Shown here: positions 24,501-39,500 of the stretch, piece after piece
Layout: every line of letters starts with the position of its first letter
Numbering within the stretch: position 1 is the first letter of the stretch
Assembly (NCBI GenBank): GCA_958299035.1
Contig: CATQJL010000316.1
Coordinates: 15,842,347 to 15,906,346 of the forward strand
Reading direction: 5' to 3'
From: Cylicocyclus nassatus
Taxonomy: Eukaryota > Nematoda > Chromadorea > Rhabditida > Strongylidae
Length of the DNA: 64,000 nt
The notes under the pieces: generated by a model
Database searches by the model: none
Told to the model about the DNA's origin: nothing
What the model saw: the letters and a program-made list of their open reading frames with translations, nothing else
Made by a program: the position numbers and the translations under genes

Positions 24501-27500
24501 GCCTACGTGCCGCCCATTTACTTGAGTAGATTAGTACTTAGGTATTAGTGCTATTCCCATAAGGTGTGCGAATCAGAACGCGCACGGAAGAAGAGAGAAG
24601 GACAAGCTAAGGAGGGGGGGGGGGGGGAAGACGAATATGAGTTATTCAAAAAGCTCTACATCACATCGTCGTCGTTCCAGACATGCTACAGAATTCATTA
24701 AGTGGACGCTACAAAACTGGTCGATTAATGGGAATGGAAACTGGAAAATGCGAGGATAGTTTGTTGCGCGAGTGGGAACAGAACGATGGAAGGGGGGGGG
24801 GAGCAAAAAAGCAAATAATTCTATAAATTTTGCATAAATTCCCTTTCAAAGACGAATACGGCCTCCAACAAAGCTTGGTCGATGTTCTATAACACTTTCA
24901 CATCTTTCTTTTACATTAAATGATACCGCAAAACTAGACTAAAACTCCCCAAATTAATCGATATTCTTTCCCTCGCCCCTCCCCTTCCGCTCGCGCTCCT
25001 CCCCCACGATCCCAAAAAGGGAGAAAAGGCTATATGTGACCTCAGTTCAGCACAAATCGAATACACTCAAAGTGAACTGCGCGAAAGGCCACGATCGCGG
25101 CAAAAGTGTAAGCGATCACAAAAAAGTGCATGCGCAGATAGTTTATAGTTTACAAAAGACGCGCATCTGTATGCGCGCAAAAACACTCCGCAGACCGCGG
25201 CATGCGCGCGTGCGCGTTCGCTCCGTACTGTAGTGCATTTGGATGCGAAAAGTGTACTAGTATATAATGACGAGTAAGAAGCTAGAGCTGGGAAGATAGG
25301 AGAGGCCGGTGAGGAGGGGGGGGGGGGAGGAAGGGTGGAGATAAAATAACGAGACTGGCTAGAAGATATATGATAGTTGGATAAACAACCGCAGAAATTA
25401 ATTGGATCATGTCCTTTGGGGATAGCTAACTAGGAAGCGTATGGGTGATATAAAAAAGGCGGTGAGGAGGGGGGGGGGGGAATCGAGGGGCAAACAGAAA
25501 ACGGGAAGAAATCGAAAAAATCTTCTGCAAATCGGTCTAGATTTCGGAAAATTCAAGTACGACCATATTAAAACTTGTTCTTGAAAGTTTTTACCGTTTC
25601 GCGGTAACCACGAGGTTGTACTTATCAGGAATTATTAAATAAAATAAGGGGGGGGGGGAGGCACAAAAATGCACCATAGTGGATATATCATAGCCATTTG
25701 GAAATGTAGATTGAGAATAAAAAAATTGTCAAGTCCAAGGAGACGGTCCAGGATTTTTTTGAAACCTGCTTTTCGAATCAATGCGGGCAGTTTCGGAAAA
25801 AAATGGAGTATGGCGGGGGGAGGGAGGTTGGAACGGAGAGTTTTATGGCATATTATGGCATAACAAAGAGAGTTGTAGCAGTATAAATTGTAGCTAGTTC
25901 AATTTTGTATCAATACAATCGTGTAAAGCCGGTAGAAAAAGGCAAGAAGGAAAAGGGGGAGGGAGGGGGGGGGGTAAAATATTGAGCGAATTTTTGGCCA
26001 GAAAATAGGTAGCAGTGATGGACGGAGGAGCGAACTGTTAGCTGACATATGCGCGAACAGCAACCCGACCTTGATCGGGAACGCGAACGAACGGAGGAGG
26101 AAAATCTCGTGCGCTGAGAAATACCGCCGTCGGAGTGCGACGCACTACGGCGGCGGCGGAGGTCAAGTCTTCGTTTCTCACTTTTTCCCCGCAATTCGTT
26201 TTTTTTTCATGCCCTCGTTCTCTCACACCTCAGCACCTCAACGGCGAATTAGAATTTGTTCGTAGAGAACGACGGAACGGACAAGGCCGCTTTGCGCGAG
26301 GGTTCTACACAAAATCGGGGAGGATTCTTACGACTCAGAGGCAGTGTCAGGTAAGTTTTGATAAGTGAGGTATCTTATGCGGAAACTATTTGAGAAGACC
26401 TAACTAAGCTATTAACCAAGTAGCAGATCATACGGTCCTCTGTTGACCAGGAAATGCTACTCTAGAGTCTCGCCCGGACCGTATCCTACCGTAATCTACC
26501 GTACTTAAAATTCTGATTGGCCCGCTGAGAAGAACTGCGGTCCGAGAGGGAGCTCAAACCCAAATCAAAGATGGATAAAGCTCAAAACATTGCTAAGCTC
26601 AACTAAGAGAGCAACATGATGAGGGTATTGGTTTCCAAAGCGGGAAATGAACGCGCGCCGGGCCACACATCAAGCACTCTTTAGCCGTAGAAGCAAGCCA
26701 CGCACAAAGCGATAATGAGAATATCCGCCGTCGGGGGGTGACCACTGGCGGAGGGGGGGGGGGGAGTGCTAAGGCCGAAAACACAATTCTTTATTCTCCT
26801 CTTCTGGTTCTGAGGGTTTTCAGCAAATTTCTTTGTTGGAAGATAATGAAATCAGAAGATGAGGAAGAAGGAGGCGCAAGAGCAGCGCGTGTGGGTGCTG
26901 GTAATCGCTTTACGTCCAATTTCATCATTCAGCTTCGTTATTTTCTACATCTGGCATTACCAGGAAGAGGGGGGGAGGGACTGAAACCCTACAAGGCAGC
27001 CAACAGTAAGGGTATACGGTAAGTACTTTGACCAATATTATGCGAACCAAAGTCCTTCATGCACTTGTTGACCTGATTGACTCCAACAAAAAGCCACCTC
27101 GCCCTCTGAGAGAACCTCAAAGGGCCCCTTTTGCCACAACGATGACCACCTCGTCCCCCAATCGATACATAAAAGAATTCGTACAGAAACTTGCACAATT
27201 CCCCTCATCATGGCGTTTTTCTGATGGTGCGCGGCGCGGAGTCATTGAGGACTGTCGCCTCGAATGCTTCTTTTTTCAAAGATATTCACAAGATGTCCTT
27301 GGTTGTTGTTAAGAAATGATGGCGGAATTGAACTGGTGTGGAGGATGATCGATACGAGGGTTTTGGGGAGGAGAGGAAGGAGGGAGGGGGGAGGAATAAC
27401 TGCATGAAGTTGATCAAAGGATCATGACCGGGTAAAAACTAATTGAGATACCTTGTCAAAAAAGAGAGGTCAAAGAATATCAAAAAAAAATTGAGAACAG

Positions 27501-30500
27501 GCTCAAGGGACTAGCAGAAACATCATAACATCAGTTACTTTCTTTATGTTTTTTTCACAAATAAGAGCCGACATCTTAGCGTTTATGCGCACGATGAAGC
27601 GGAAAGACTCTGTTACAGTACGCTTACCGTAGTCGGATGCGCTGCGCAATGAAAGCACAAGAATACTTGCGCCTGAGAGTCTGTAAAAGCTATACAAAAT
27701 CTCAAATACGTTTCGATACTATCTTTACGAGCAAGTGCGCTCTTAGACTTAGCTACAGTAATCCTACCGTAATCGGTGCGTTAGGCATCGAAAAATGATT
27801 ACATGCCAAATGCATTTGAATACAACAAATGCACTTAAATACATGTCCATGAGATTTCAAACGCGTATTAACTCTTTTCGAGTACGTGTTGGCGCAATGA
27901 AAATCATTACAGTAATCTTACCGTAATCCTCTGCATCGCACGATAGAATAATACCATAGGATCTCAAATTTTGTAAAGCGTGAATACGTTAGATGTTTAT
28001 TGACATCTTGCTAGGAGTATGTTGGCGAAATAAAAACCAGCGTAACTAACTACAGTATCCCTACCGTAATCCAGTGTTGACGCTAGATAATTCAGTACAT
28101 ATAGACCAATTTTGGGAGTGCATGCTTGTGATTGCTGAATATGCGTGGGTCCCTGAGCTTAGGGTGCATGTTGGCGCAGTAAACGTCAGCTATAGTAACC
28201 CTACCGTATCCCAACCGTAACGGAGTGTAAAAAATGCACATTTACGTCTCAGATTTTGCAGGGTATACTTATAAACAGTCGAATATGCATAAAATAAGTG
28301 TTTTCGCAAAAGTGCCGTTAGTGCTTCTCCTCCAAAACCACATCGCGTTCTCGCTCTCTCGGTGACGGCAAACGCAACGCAGCGTGAAATTGCGCGTGCG
28401 ACTAGTAACACACTCTCTAACGACATACAAACAAGCAAAGCACCGGTATGGATTTCCGCGTACAAATCGCCGGCGATCTGCAGCGGATTTGCGCATCAGG
28501 TGCTATGTGTTGCATTGGGTGCCTGCAAAGCCGCTAAAGCTCATGATCTCATAAGAGGCACCTGTCCAATTAGAGTATGTAATCGTTGGGCGAGAGGGGT
28601 GAGGGGAAAAGGGGTGGTTGCGGGTCGACTGGTTGCTTAATTAAAACCTATTATGAGACGGATATAGCCGCTTGCAGTTGAGGAGAGCTGGCAGAGAACA
28701 GGGGAATAGACCGAGTCGGGCACGAATTCCGCTCGATATTAGACGTCTACTAGGCGTCACACAGCATCCATTTTCAACAGACAACGCACACAAGGCACTC
28801 ACATACACACAGCCAAGAGGCTCATTTACAATCTGCTCTCCATAGAAAGAAAGCCGATGAGCACAAAAAAGAGAATGAAGAGGACATTACGTGAGCAAAA
28901 GACAAGGAAACGCGACGACTCGGACACGAGCTACGTGAGGAAACAGGAAGTGGGCGTGTGGCGGATTCTTTGCATCGCGCACAGGCGCACACGGAATTCT
29001 TCGCGCCCGCGCGCACTCATTACGAGGTACATGTTCCTCTCCGCCGCGAATATCAACATTTAGGTTTTATTTATGACCTCACTCTCACGCAATCTCTTCG
29101 TGGTGGATGCAGCTAGCTCAGCGCCTAACAGGTGTGGGATTAACTAACCTAGCGTGCAGGTGATTCTAAACAGCTCAAATTAGAATACGTTTGGTTGAAA
29201 ACGAAGCTAATTCAAGCAACTGGGTCAACAATAGTTCATTTGAGCAAAAGTACACTACAAAATCAATTATAAACACAAATCATATCGAGGCTGAGACTTT
29301 GGAGATTCCAAAGACACAAACACCATTAGCATCCAGAAATGGGCGTGGTCGGAGGAGGAGTTAGCCACTTGGAAACAAAACCTCAAAATCACGCTAATAT
29401 CAAGTAAGAGGTAGCCATTCTGTGTATGCTGATAACCTTTGGGACTCAAAAATGGGTATGGTTGGAGGCGCAGCTAGCGAAAACTAGACTGATATTTGGT
29501 ATAACTAGACTGATATTTTATATTTTGTATTTGGATTGAACGAAATAGGGTTAAAATCTTCCAGAATCATAAGTAAAAATCACTCCTACCCCAAAAAACA
29601 TGGCCTAGGGGCGGAGCTTGCCATGCTCGTCTAGCAAATTAACCGAAAATATGTCGAGATATCTATGAAAAACGCCGACAGAATTGAAATTTTGAGATTT
29701 TCGAAGGGTTATAGAGCAAACAGCTACTGCGAAAAACGGGCGCGGTAGAAGGCGGAGCTTGCCAGTGTGTCCCGTCCCTCCCTCTTTAACCCTAGCACTT
29801 ATCGCCAAAGCGGAAATGTTAGTATAAATCAACGAAATTTTTCTCTTTTCAAATACAGCCATACTAAAGGATCAGTGAGCAAACCAGAACTTATTTTCTT
29901 TAAAGTTCAGGCGATTGTAGTGTTTCAGTTCAAAAGCCTACAAAAGCCTATAATTAACGTGTTACCCATCAAAGTACAATCTTGGGACTACAACTCAGGA
30001 ATGAGCTCTACAAAAAAGGATAGCAAAACGGTAAGTTAAACCACTTGGAAGGAGGAGGGGGAGGGGGAGGTTTTTTTTATCACAACATTCAGCGAACGAA
30101 AATCTGGTCTCAGCAAAATTAGTGCTCTTATTTTTTCGAATTGAAGGAAGCCGCTGAACTTTTGGACCAAATATCTAAACCATCGAATAAGCGCTTGGAA
30201 GATAAAGAAACAAAACCGAAAAATTCATACAGCTAGAAGAATACAGTGCACCTACAGTACCCAAGCCCCCAAATCGCACTTTTCCCGCGCAAAATGCTAG
30301 CACTTTAGCTTTGCTGCAACTAAAGCGCACTCGCCATATAAAGAGCTCGCTAGATATGATAATCGAAGGGTAAAGTAAAGAGGACTCTGTGCTCATCATT
30401 CGCACCGCACCCCCCGTTCCCATGGCACCCGCGCGTTATCAGCGCTCTTTCATAAGTCACGGGGAGGGGGGGGGGGGATGAAATAGCGAGAAGCCTTTCG

Positions 30501-33500
30501 AAGAGAACGAAAAAGGCAAGAACGATATAACCATGCAAAACCACGAGAAAATGAGGCTTTCAAATAAAAATAGGCGTTTGAAAAGCATATGTAAATAAGG
30601 CAATCTAAATTCTGAACTTTTTTTTCTGAAAATGCTATGCATAAAATATTGGGGGGGGGGGGTCGTATATTTCGATGCGGTGGGAAAGAAGAGCAAAGCG
30701 ATAGGACGATATCTGTGTTGAGCAGGGCGAAGCGCATAGAAAAAACGGCGATCAAACAAAACGATAAAAAGCGCATGGTCATACGAGATATGGCGACGGA
30801 AAGGTGTAATAACGTACAATCTTGTAGATTTGACGGTAATTCTAGGGGTGTACTGCGAAGCGTGTAGTACCAATTTTGAATCTCGCACCCAAAAAAAGCA
30901 TCCTTCCAGACTTTGGCAGTAAAAAGGGAAAGTTCAAATCTTGAACGTATGGGTCCTGGCATGAAATTCAAATCTTGGCCAGTTCCTGCAAGGTGCAGTT
31001 GTGTGGCTTCAAAGTGGGCGGAGTTCAAAGTTGCTTGCATTTCCCGCCATTGCCCAGTTGATGTGGTGTGCCTGCGGTGATGACAACACTTGCGCGTAAG
31101 AAATAGCCATGATGCGCAAAGCATAAAAATGTGCAATACGATGTTAAGTCTTACGCGCAAGTGTTGTCGTCACCGCAATTACACTATTTTATCGAAAGAT
31201 TATATCATAGGCAATTATAATTCGTAAAATTATCTAAGGCCTTTTATATTCTGGAATTGTTTCCCCTATCACGCAGGTCACTTGATATTCGCCCACTTTC
31301 TACTAAATTACTGCATTTCTAGTCGCTATAAAATGCGAGATAGAAACAGTTGCACGCTTGCTCGAATATGCTGAAAAAGACACTACAAATAGACTTGTCA
31401 TTAGTGAGAAGGTGAAAGACTACATCAAGTTCCGCAAAGTTGGGTTTTGATCTGTGTTTGCTATTCAAAATGGAAACTTAACCCGACAAATCTTTCTTCT
31501 CTCTTTGACAGTGCGCATCCAAAAGAAATTACTGTAACACTCCAAGGATTCCACCAGTAGCAGTCAAAGAGGCAATAGCCCAGAAAAAGTTTGGTTGAAG
31601 GACATTATGTTGTGAATGGACTCTGCTGCGCGGACAACTGACACAGGCTATAATATGTTGAAGATACATGATTTGTGACGGTTGTGTGAGCGTGCGGGGC
31701 CCTTCGGGGACATAAGTTCTTTACACATCTAGTAGCGACTTGATTCAGAAGCTTTGAAGAACCGTAGCGCGACGCCAGAGACAGCCAACGAGGACAGGTC
31801 TTCGCTCACCGCTCCTGAACGGTCTACACGTGCCTCAAAGTGTCGGGAGGTGTTTAGATTCCACAATATTTTTTGAGCAGAAAAGTGCGGAGGTTTTTTT
31901 GAAAGGAAAATGAGCGTGAGTAATCATGCTTTACCGCAATCAGGCTACTAAGCTGTATAGCACTTTATCAATGCCTAGTGTGCAGCAATTTGCAGCGAAA
32001 GAATTAACAATTGACGGCACTTTTGCTTTCATTATTCCTAACATTATCTAAGAATAATAGTACCGAAAAGTAATTCCCGCACTAATTATCGTTACTAAAA
32101 GCGCGCAGATTATGTGCACACTTTTAAGGGTCAAGATGGGATTCGTGGCTGAGAAATAAAAGTATCGCCCAATACCGTACTTGATTGCTTTGGCCCTCAA
32201 GAGTACGGTAGTTGGCGAGAAACAAGAGTTATCTGCAGTGATTTGTTTATAGGAGATTTTTTGAAAATTTCCGCATAAAGAGTACTTCTTATAGATACTA
32301 CAATAATGTTAAGAACATATTCCATGAGACTGATGTCCCCCCCCCCCCCCATATTTTTTCATAGCAAAATTTAGCCATAGCACCATAGTGACAGCATTGC
32401 CCATATTGGGTAAACAATAATATTACTGGCCGCTACATGCAGCTATTACTACAGTATGCACGCCGACTGCACATTATCAATTAAAGGCGCTGATAACGTG
32501 TGACTGCACAGAAATAATTACAAGTGCTGCGGAACTTCCGCATCTGCAAAAGATCTGATAAAAGGACCCAATCAAGGGGCGGAAGGATGAAGCAAGTAGG
32601 ACATCTTCAAGGAAAAGTTACAAGGTTCTGATATCAGGCACTTATAAGGGAGGACAGCAGTTCAAGCTTGATTTGTAGATGAAACGCCACAGAAACGAAG
32701 ATGTCTCGCCTCCCTTACACATAGCCAGGAAATCCTTAAAGAAATGAGTTCATAAAGTTCGGTGGGGGAGGAGAATCTTGAAGATAAGGGATGTGATCTC
32801 CTTATGCGATTAAGCCAAGCCAAGGCTCATCTGGCTCATACAACAGAACTAGAGAACGGAGCAGAAAAAAGCTAGCAGACCCCCCCCCCCCCGTTTTTTC
32901 ACGAATCACAAAAAAAGGTTGCATAAGCTTTCTTGTAACACCAAAGATTAGCGTCAAGCTTATCTCTAAGACCTCTGAAGCTTAATTATCCTTGGCTTGT
33001 TTTCAAAGCTGTTCAGAAGCTGCTTTGATTGTCGCATCAAAAATCACATTAATCACATTTCTAGACAGATTCTGATTTTTTGCGGAGACAGAAGCACTTT
33101 TTATTGGCTACAATCCCTTTATCATCCAACATGACTTTAAGTAACACAAACTGAAAAAAAACAGCGGTCAAAAAAGTTTAAACAGAGCACACCAATTGTT
33201 TAATTATTTTACGGTTTGGGCGAGAATTTGAAGACGAATTTTTCTGTCGGGAATAAGTCATATGAGCTACGACTTCAATGAAGGCTTAGCTGATGCTCAA
33301 AATTAGTTCTAGATCAAAAGTCTAGATATCGAGCTAAACCTGGCTACAAAATTACTTGATTAAAGTATTCCCAGAGGTTAAACAGTGTAAAAAAGGTTTT
33401 CACAATAGAAAAGAAAAAGCCATGGTCTAGTATGTTAAACTTGCAAGAAGTAGAGAAACCAATTCCGCTGATATTTACCACCTCCGCGGACTACTGGTCC

Positions 33501-36500
33501 TTGTGCTATATGTTGTAACATATGCGTAAAGATAAGTAGTCCGCGGACCTGGAACCTATTGGCGGTATTCATTAGTTTACCATCTACAAGCACTAAATCA
33601 GAAAATTAAAACTGATAATTATTTCCCTAAAACCCATCAAATGCATATGTATAAAAATAATTAAATACCTAGTACAAAGTTAATTTTACCCCAAATGAAC
33701 GCAGTATCCCCCTTAGAATAACAAAAACTATGGGGCAGACGAACGCGCTGTTGAGAGGAAATTAATGACGGGCATGACGATACAATCGGCTCGGGGTGTT
33801 GCCTCAGCTGAGCCACGGCGCCGTCCGTTTGTCGACAATATTTTCGTATTTTCGAAGAGCCGCTTGTGGCACGGAGACGCGTACCAGAATACAAATGTAG
33901 CGAAATTTCATTAAGCATTGCCACAACTCGGCCACAAAAACTAGCGCCGCCGGGCGATTATGGTAAACGAGGGAGGAGAAGCTGCTCCGAAACTCTCGAG
34001 AGCAGCCGCTCAGCCATTGAAAGCGCTAAGTTGCCCACACGAAACTAGATCGGGCTACAGTAACCCGCCGCGTGGCGCCAGGGCGGCGCGGCACGCGCGG
34101 CACACAAGCGCGCGTAACTCGTCGTGCTTAATAAGCCCTGAAGCGAAATTTCATTCGGATGTCGAGCTCGTGAGCTACGTTATGAGCTCGAGCCCATGCG
34201 TATGTGTGCAGAGCAAGCAAATACCACCACTGCTGTCATTAATAGTAGCAATTAAGCATCGCCGCTTTCAATACCTCTGCTCGCTCGATTCGCTTCGCGC
34301 GATTCAAATACGCGCTCTGATGCGAATCGAGCGGAAAATAGTGAGTGATGTGTGGAAAGCGGCCACTTGTCAATGGCAGCGCTCTTCGGTTGAATTAACT
34401 ACGTTAAATTGGAAATTCTCTGAAGTATGTGTGCTGTCAATGAGATATATGGGCATCTGTCGAACATTTAGAATCTATTGCAGGATTCTGGGGGGCGGGG
34501 GGGGGGGGACGGATGTGGAAAATTTCGCTCAGTAATGACAGAGAATATTATCAAATGTTCCTCCAACCACCTTTTCTGCCTATTTCACATTAACACAGGC
34601 GTGAAAAAATGAATTTTGACATGGAAGCTGCGGTGCGGCCATTTTACCAATGGTCTGCTGAGCAAAACTCGAGCGGAACACAAGCAGAACATCGGCTAGA
34701 TTACGGTACAGCAAAGCTCACTTTCCGCCTATTTCATCGCAAAACTAGGACAAACGACGGCAAAGAAAGTAAGTTAACATGCTATTCTATGAAGATTATA
34801 GTGAAACTAAATTGATTCAAAATTGCTTCCGACTGGCTTTTTTTATGTGGAAATTGAACGAAAATTCTCAACCAAGCCACTGAAGCGTTAGCTCATATGA
34901 TTCATTCGTAGCTGAGAGAATCAACTATAAACTTTTGCCCAGACCGTACTCTAAACTTTCTACAGTACTCAAAAATGCTGATTGGTCCGCTCGGAAAATT
35001 GCACACTACCGCGTAACTCTGTAGTACAGATCGAAGAAATTCCACTGAATTTCTTCGATCTCTACTACACGGGTTCTCTTAGATGAAAACAAAAAGATAT
35101 TGAGAATACTAGAAGAAAAAAATCGGTGTAGGGTCACGGTAGGTGAGCCAATCAGGTGTGCAGTTAGTTAGCTTAACTTCACACTTCACACCATTAAGCA
35201 GCATGAGTCTCAGAAGGAGTTCGACTACGATATTCGTTTAAAAAGCCTGTTAGCAGTCTTTTTTGAAAAATTCAAACATCATGTGGTAAAAGCAAGAAGT
35301 CCATTGTCTGCAACATCACAGGAATGAAAAGAAAGAAATTTGCTTTTTGCTGTTTTTCCTACAGCCAGGAACCTCAAGGTCATCAAAGAAAAAAACGTAT
35401 TTTAATACCTTAAAAGCATGGATTACGGATAAATTATTGTAATTCTCAGTTTTATTTTCCCATGTAGAAAAAAAATAGAAATAGATTAAGAGCGTTACCG
35501 TACTGGCAATCTCTCAAATGATAAGCCATTTCAAAAGTGCAAGACTTTTATCTTAATTGTATCAGGATATTATAAACCATTAGCCGAGAAAATGGAAATG
35601 AGAGCTTGTCATCGGAAGCAATTCATGCAAAAATGTTATATTTGTGACATTGAAAATTACAGTAGTTCAGGATGTTAGCTCGGTATTATTTAGGAAATTG
35701 GATCTTCAAGCGGACTAGGAGAAGCAAGAGTAAAATGATTATGGTAAAACCAGGGAATGTTCTCAGTTGATCTTGAAGTTAGAAATAATTGAATTTGGCG
35801 GCTAAAAGAGTCGTGGCACCCAATTAAAGAAAAATCCTGGACTGAACTTTGAAAATGTGTTCTTTTCATCCACTTATACGTCGAATTGAAAGTCAAGCAA
35901 TGACAGGGCTATAAATTAGCCATATATGGAGGAGGAGGACAAAAAGTGAGCATGACGTATGAAAACAACATGAAATCAGACCACAAATGACGCGATATAT
36001 TAAAAAATATAAAAACCATGTGGGAGGTTAAACAAAGACTCCTACGCAGTTTATGACTGTTTTCATTTATTCATGTTTTTCAGCTTACAAAAACTCGAAG
36101 AAATCTGGCGTAAGCGCTACCAAAATTTGCAAAAAAGAGTCCTAGAACTTCATCTTTTTGGGTTTTTTTATCAGGGTAAGGATATTATTAAAGGGAATTT
36201 TCAAAAAACTAAATTATAGCTTCTTTTAGGTTCGAAAAGAGGGCTATTTACAAATGTGAGAAATTTCGATGGCCAGTAACTTGACCGTAAGCAGTGAGAC
36301 TCTGCTCTAGAGGAAAGACATAATGAAGCGAACGCAATAATTATTGATTTTATTGATTTTATTAGTTTTTATTGTCGTGTTGAGTCTACTGCAGTTGGTT
36401 GCCCTATGTCGCATACGAAAATGCTGAAAAGCGAAAAAATCTGCGCTTGCAGCTACGAGAAAGCAGGGGATTTGCGTAGAGTGCGCGACTTCCTCTGCGT

Positions 36501-39500
36501 CCCTGAGAGGGCGGAGCGGGAGCCGGCACGCTTTTTGAAAATAAATATTTGTAAGTTTTCTTCTCAGTTTTGAAGCTCAAAACCTTCACATCAGTTCTCT
36601 GCAAGGATGCAGTCATAAAGAAAACAGCTTAGTTCAAAAGGAAAAAAGAAGAAAAGGCGAGGAAATTTTGACGTCATCCAGACACATTTGTGATTGGAAA
36701 TGTAGCAGTACGCAGTATAACGCACTGCTCTCGGGTAATGCTGCCTAAATCTGATCCGCTTACCGTAATCCGCGGGTTTTTTACGCGGGGATTGGCCCTT
36801 CAATTAATAGGGCTAGCGAAAGTGTCGTAGAGCGATATGGAAAGTGAGCAGCAGCAAGCGAAAATGCAAAAATGAGAATGTCGCAAGTCATTAAGGAGAT
36901 GGCTCTAGCATTTGCTCTTTTAATCATTGAAACTGTTCTTAATTACATAGGCTTGCACGATGGACGGGGAGGAGGGAGGGGGGGGGGGTCGGGTAGATCA
37001 GATTATCGTAGCGCTGCAAGCACTTCAGGAAATTGCTTTGGAAATACTGAACCCTATCAAATATCCTAATTATTCGCGGTGAAGTATCAAATATCGCAAA
37101 TCACAGCATAGCTCGTTACGTAGAGGGTAGAAAAAGAAAAACTCTTGTTTGGGGAAAATGAAAAACTCGTCCGAAATGCATGATTTTGGAGCTAGAAATA
37201 CGCGCCCCTTTGGCAGGGGATGACGTCATCTTATTAGGCAAATTCGGTGTCACAGAGTGGAATGTAATGAAACACATAGGGGGCAAATGAAGAGCAGGCC
37301 CTCAACATCCGGGCTCGGCTTATGTGCACGTAATTAGAGAGACGAATCGAGAGACAGATGCCCTCCTCCCGGAACGAATGAGTGCGGCGCCGGATGCCTA
37401 TGCAGATCGTATACATCCGTTTATGGACAGCTGCTCTTCGATAATAATGAACAGCACTAGCTTGAGTGGATTTGTATGTTTGGAGACTCATATGCACTCC
37501 AAGTTCGTTGTTGGATAAACATAATTATTATTTCCATACATAGTATCCTCGATTATTCAGATGTAGAATCAGAGGGGGTTTAAATTTTAGGGTGGAGGAC
37601 ATTAGGTCGCCGAATTTGGAAGAGTCCCGCGCGGATTCCCTGCAGGAACGCATGTCCGCGCATGTACAACGGTGCGTATTTGTCGCAAATGACCGCGGGG
37701 ACCGCCCTTTTTCGGCGACATAATGTCCCCCACCCAAATTTTATAAACTTGAGTTTTCTAAATTTTTTCCTAACTTTTCATTTTCTATCCTTCCTTATAA
37801 TCAAATTCATAGACTTTTCTCCTTTTACATTCATTTTAGACAGTCTTCAGTACCTGACATAAGGATAGAGTACTGGCGAGAGGGCGTGCAACGCGAGAGA
37901 GAACAGACATGGTCCCGACACGGTCTTGAGCTTGATGGAAGCAACTGGAGCGCAGTATGAGAGCAGAGTATGGGGCATGTGCAACCGCTTGCAAAACAAC
38001 TTTTATCTTCTATTGATCGAAAAGTAGAGTTTTTTCTATTTCAAAATTCCGATGAAATTCTTGAGAATTTTCATTAATATCGTTAGACTTATATATTTTC
38101 CCGTTTTCAACGTGCATGTAAAAAACGACATGTTTGCAGCATTTGGTAAACGCAGACATTACAAGAGTGTGTTCAAAACGAGGAGAGCGCAGACGTGGTC
38201 CTGACACGACCTCGCTTTTGCAAGAAGTATCAGCATGAAGCAAAAGGGTTATGCGAGTCCATGAAACTCTTTTTATTTTTCCTAGAAAACAGCATGGCAT
38301 CAGGTATCTGCCCTGCCCTGGGTAGAATGCCAGCTATGAGGACACCAGTATTAGGACATCCGATGCTCGATGGCTAATTTCTGGACATCCCTGACTTCAC
38401 CTTGTCCCACTCCCTGGACACACCTCAACAAAGGGCCTTCCCCTTTTCCTCTCTTGCTCTTCTATTCACATGTCAGTAAACTTTCTTCTTTTCACTTTAA
38501 AATGCATGAAGGACTTTAGAAACTAGATTGAGTGTTCTCCTCGTTTTTCTGGAACGTCACTATTGAGTCAGAAACGGGTAGGACTATCTGACTGAATCTA
38601 GAGAGCTGGAGGATAGCGGGAGGGAGAAGGGGGGGGAGGGGAAGAAATCAAGATTTTTAGGTAATTGGATGCCAAATGTAAACAAAGAATATAGGAGCGA
38701 AGCTAGTTGGCTATCAGGCTGAATGAAGTGAATTTGAAAATCATGTTTTAAAAATCAAAAAAAATAATATACGAATTTTTTTGGAAACTGTTGAATTTGG
38801 AAAACAATGTATGTGAAGTTTATAAATTACTGTTCACACGGTTCGTTTCCAATAAGCTTTCTATTGGAAACAATTTTTTTTCAAAATTTTGTGAAATTAC
38901 GACATTTACAAAGAAATTCAAATACTCTTCAGTAACAACACAGGTATTTTTTTATTGGAAAGAAGGCGATAAACCTAAACTACAAAATTCTGGTCGAATG
39001 AAGTGCAAGTGAATGTTCGAAGAATTTTCTGAATTTCCCAAAAATTTTCCATTGGTCGCGTTCGATAGCAATCCCCCGCCCTTGCATAAAATTACTCTGA
39101 TAAGTTGCACAAGTCCGCAAATGCAGAAAATGACAAATGAATAGCGGAAAACATAGCAGTGTTGCGAGGACCTACCGCTCTATAAATGCAATTGTGATCA
39201 ATCACATCTCCCTCCCTCCCCCCCCCCCCCCCCTCCCCGATTTGTATTTGGAAAGAAGAGGCGGAAGAGGAACATATAACGTGATTATAACCAGATGTGG
39301 CCCCCCCCCCTCAGGCAACATCCGCACACAGATGGGGACGCAAATAATCGAGCAATATGGGGTTCATTGTATACACAATTCTCATATTAGGAGTTTAACC
39401 GATTCCGGGGAAGAGGGCGGAAAGTGAGGGCAGGGGAAATCAAGCCAAAAAAAAAAACAGTAAAAACGAAGCCCAGTTTCAGTCCATATTGGCACTGTTT

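Noticed and set aside
25910..26226. RS-rich stretch (RSRSRSRSG) on the - strand, like a splicing-factor exon
   Set aside because: It comes from a CG-rich GATCGGGAACGCGAACG-type repeat beside a poly-G tract, ends in poly-proline, and has no splice signals that connect it in phase to ptb. Kept only as a possible GC-rich promoter patch.
30450..31160. 236-codon open frame on the - strand
   Set aside because: It runs through two poly-C tracts (poly-proline) and an inverted repeat, has low-complexity composition, and matches nothing. Length alone is explained by simple sequence.
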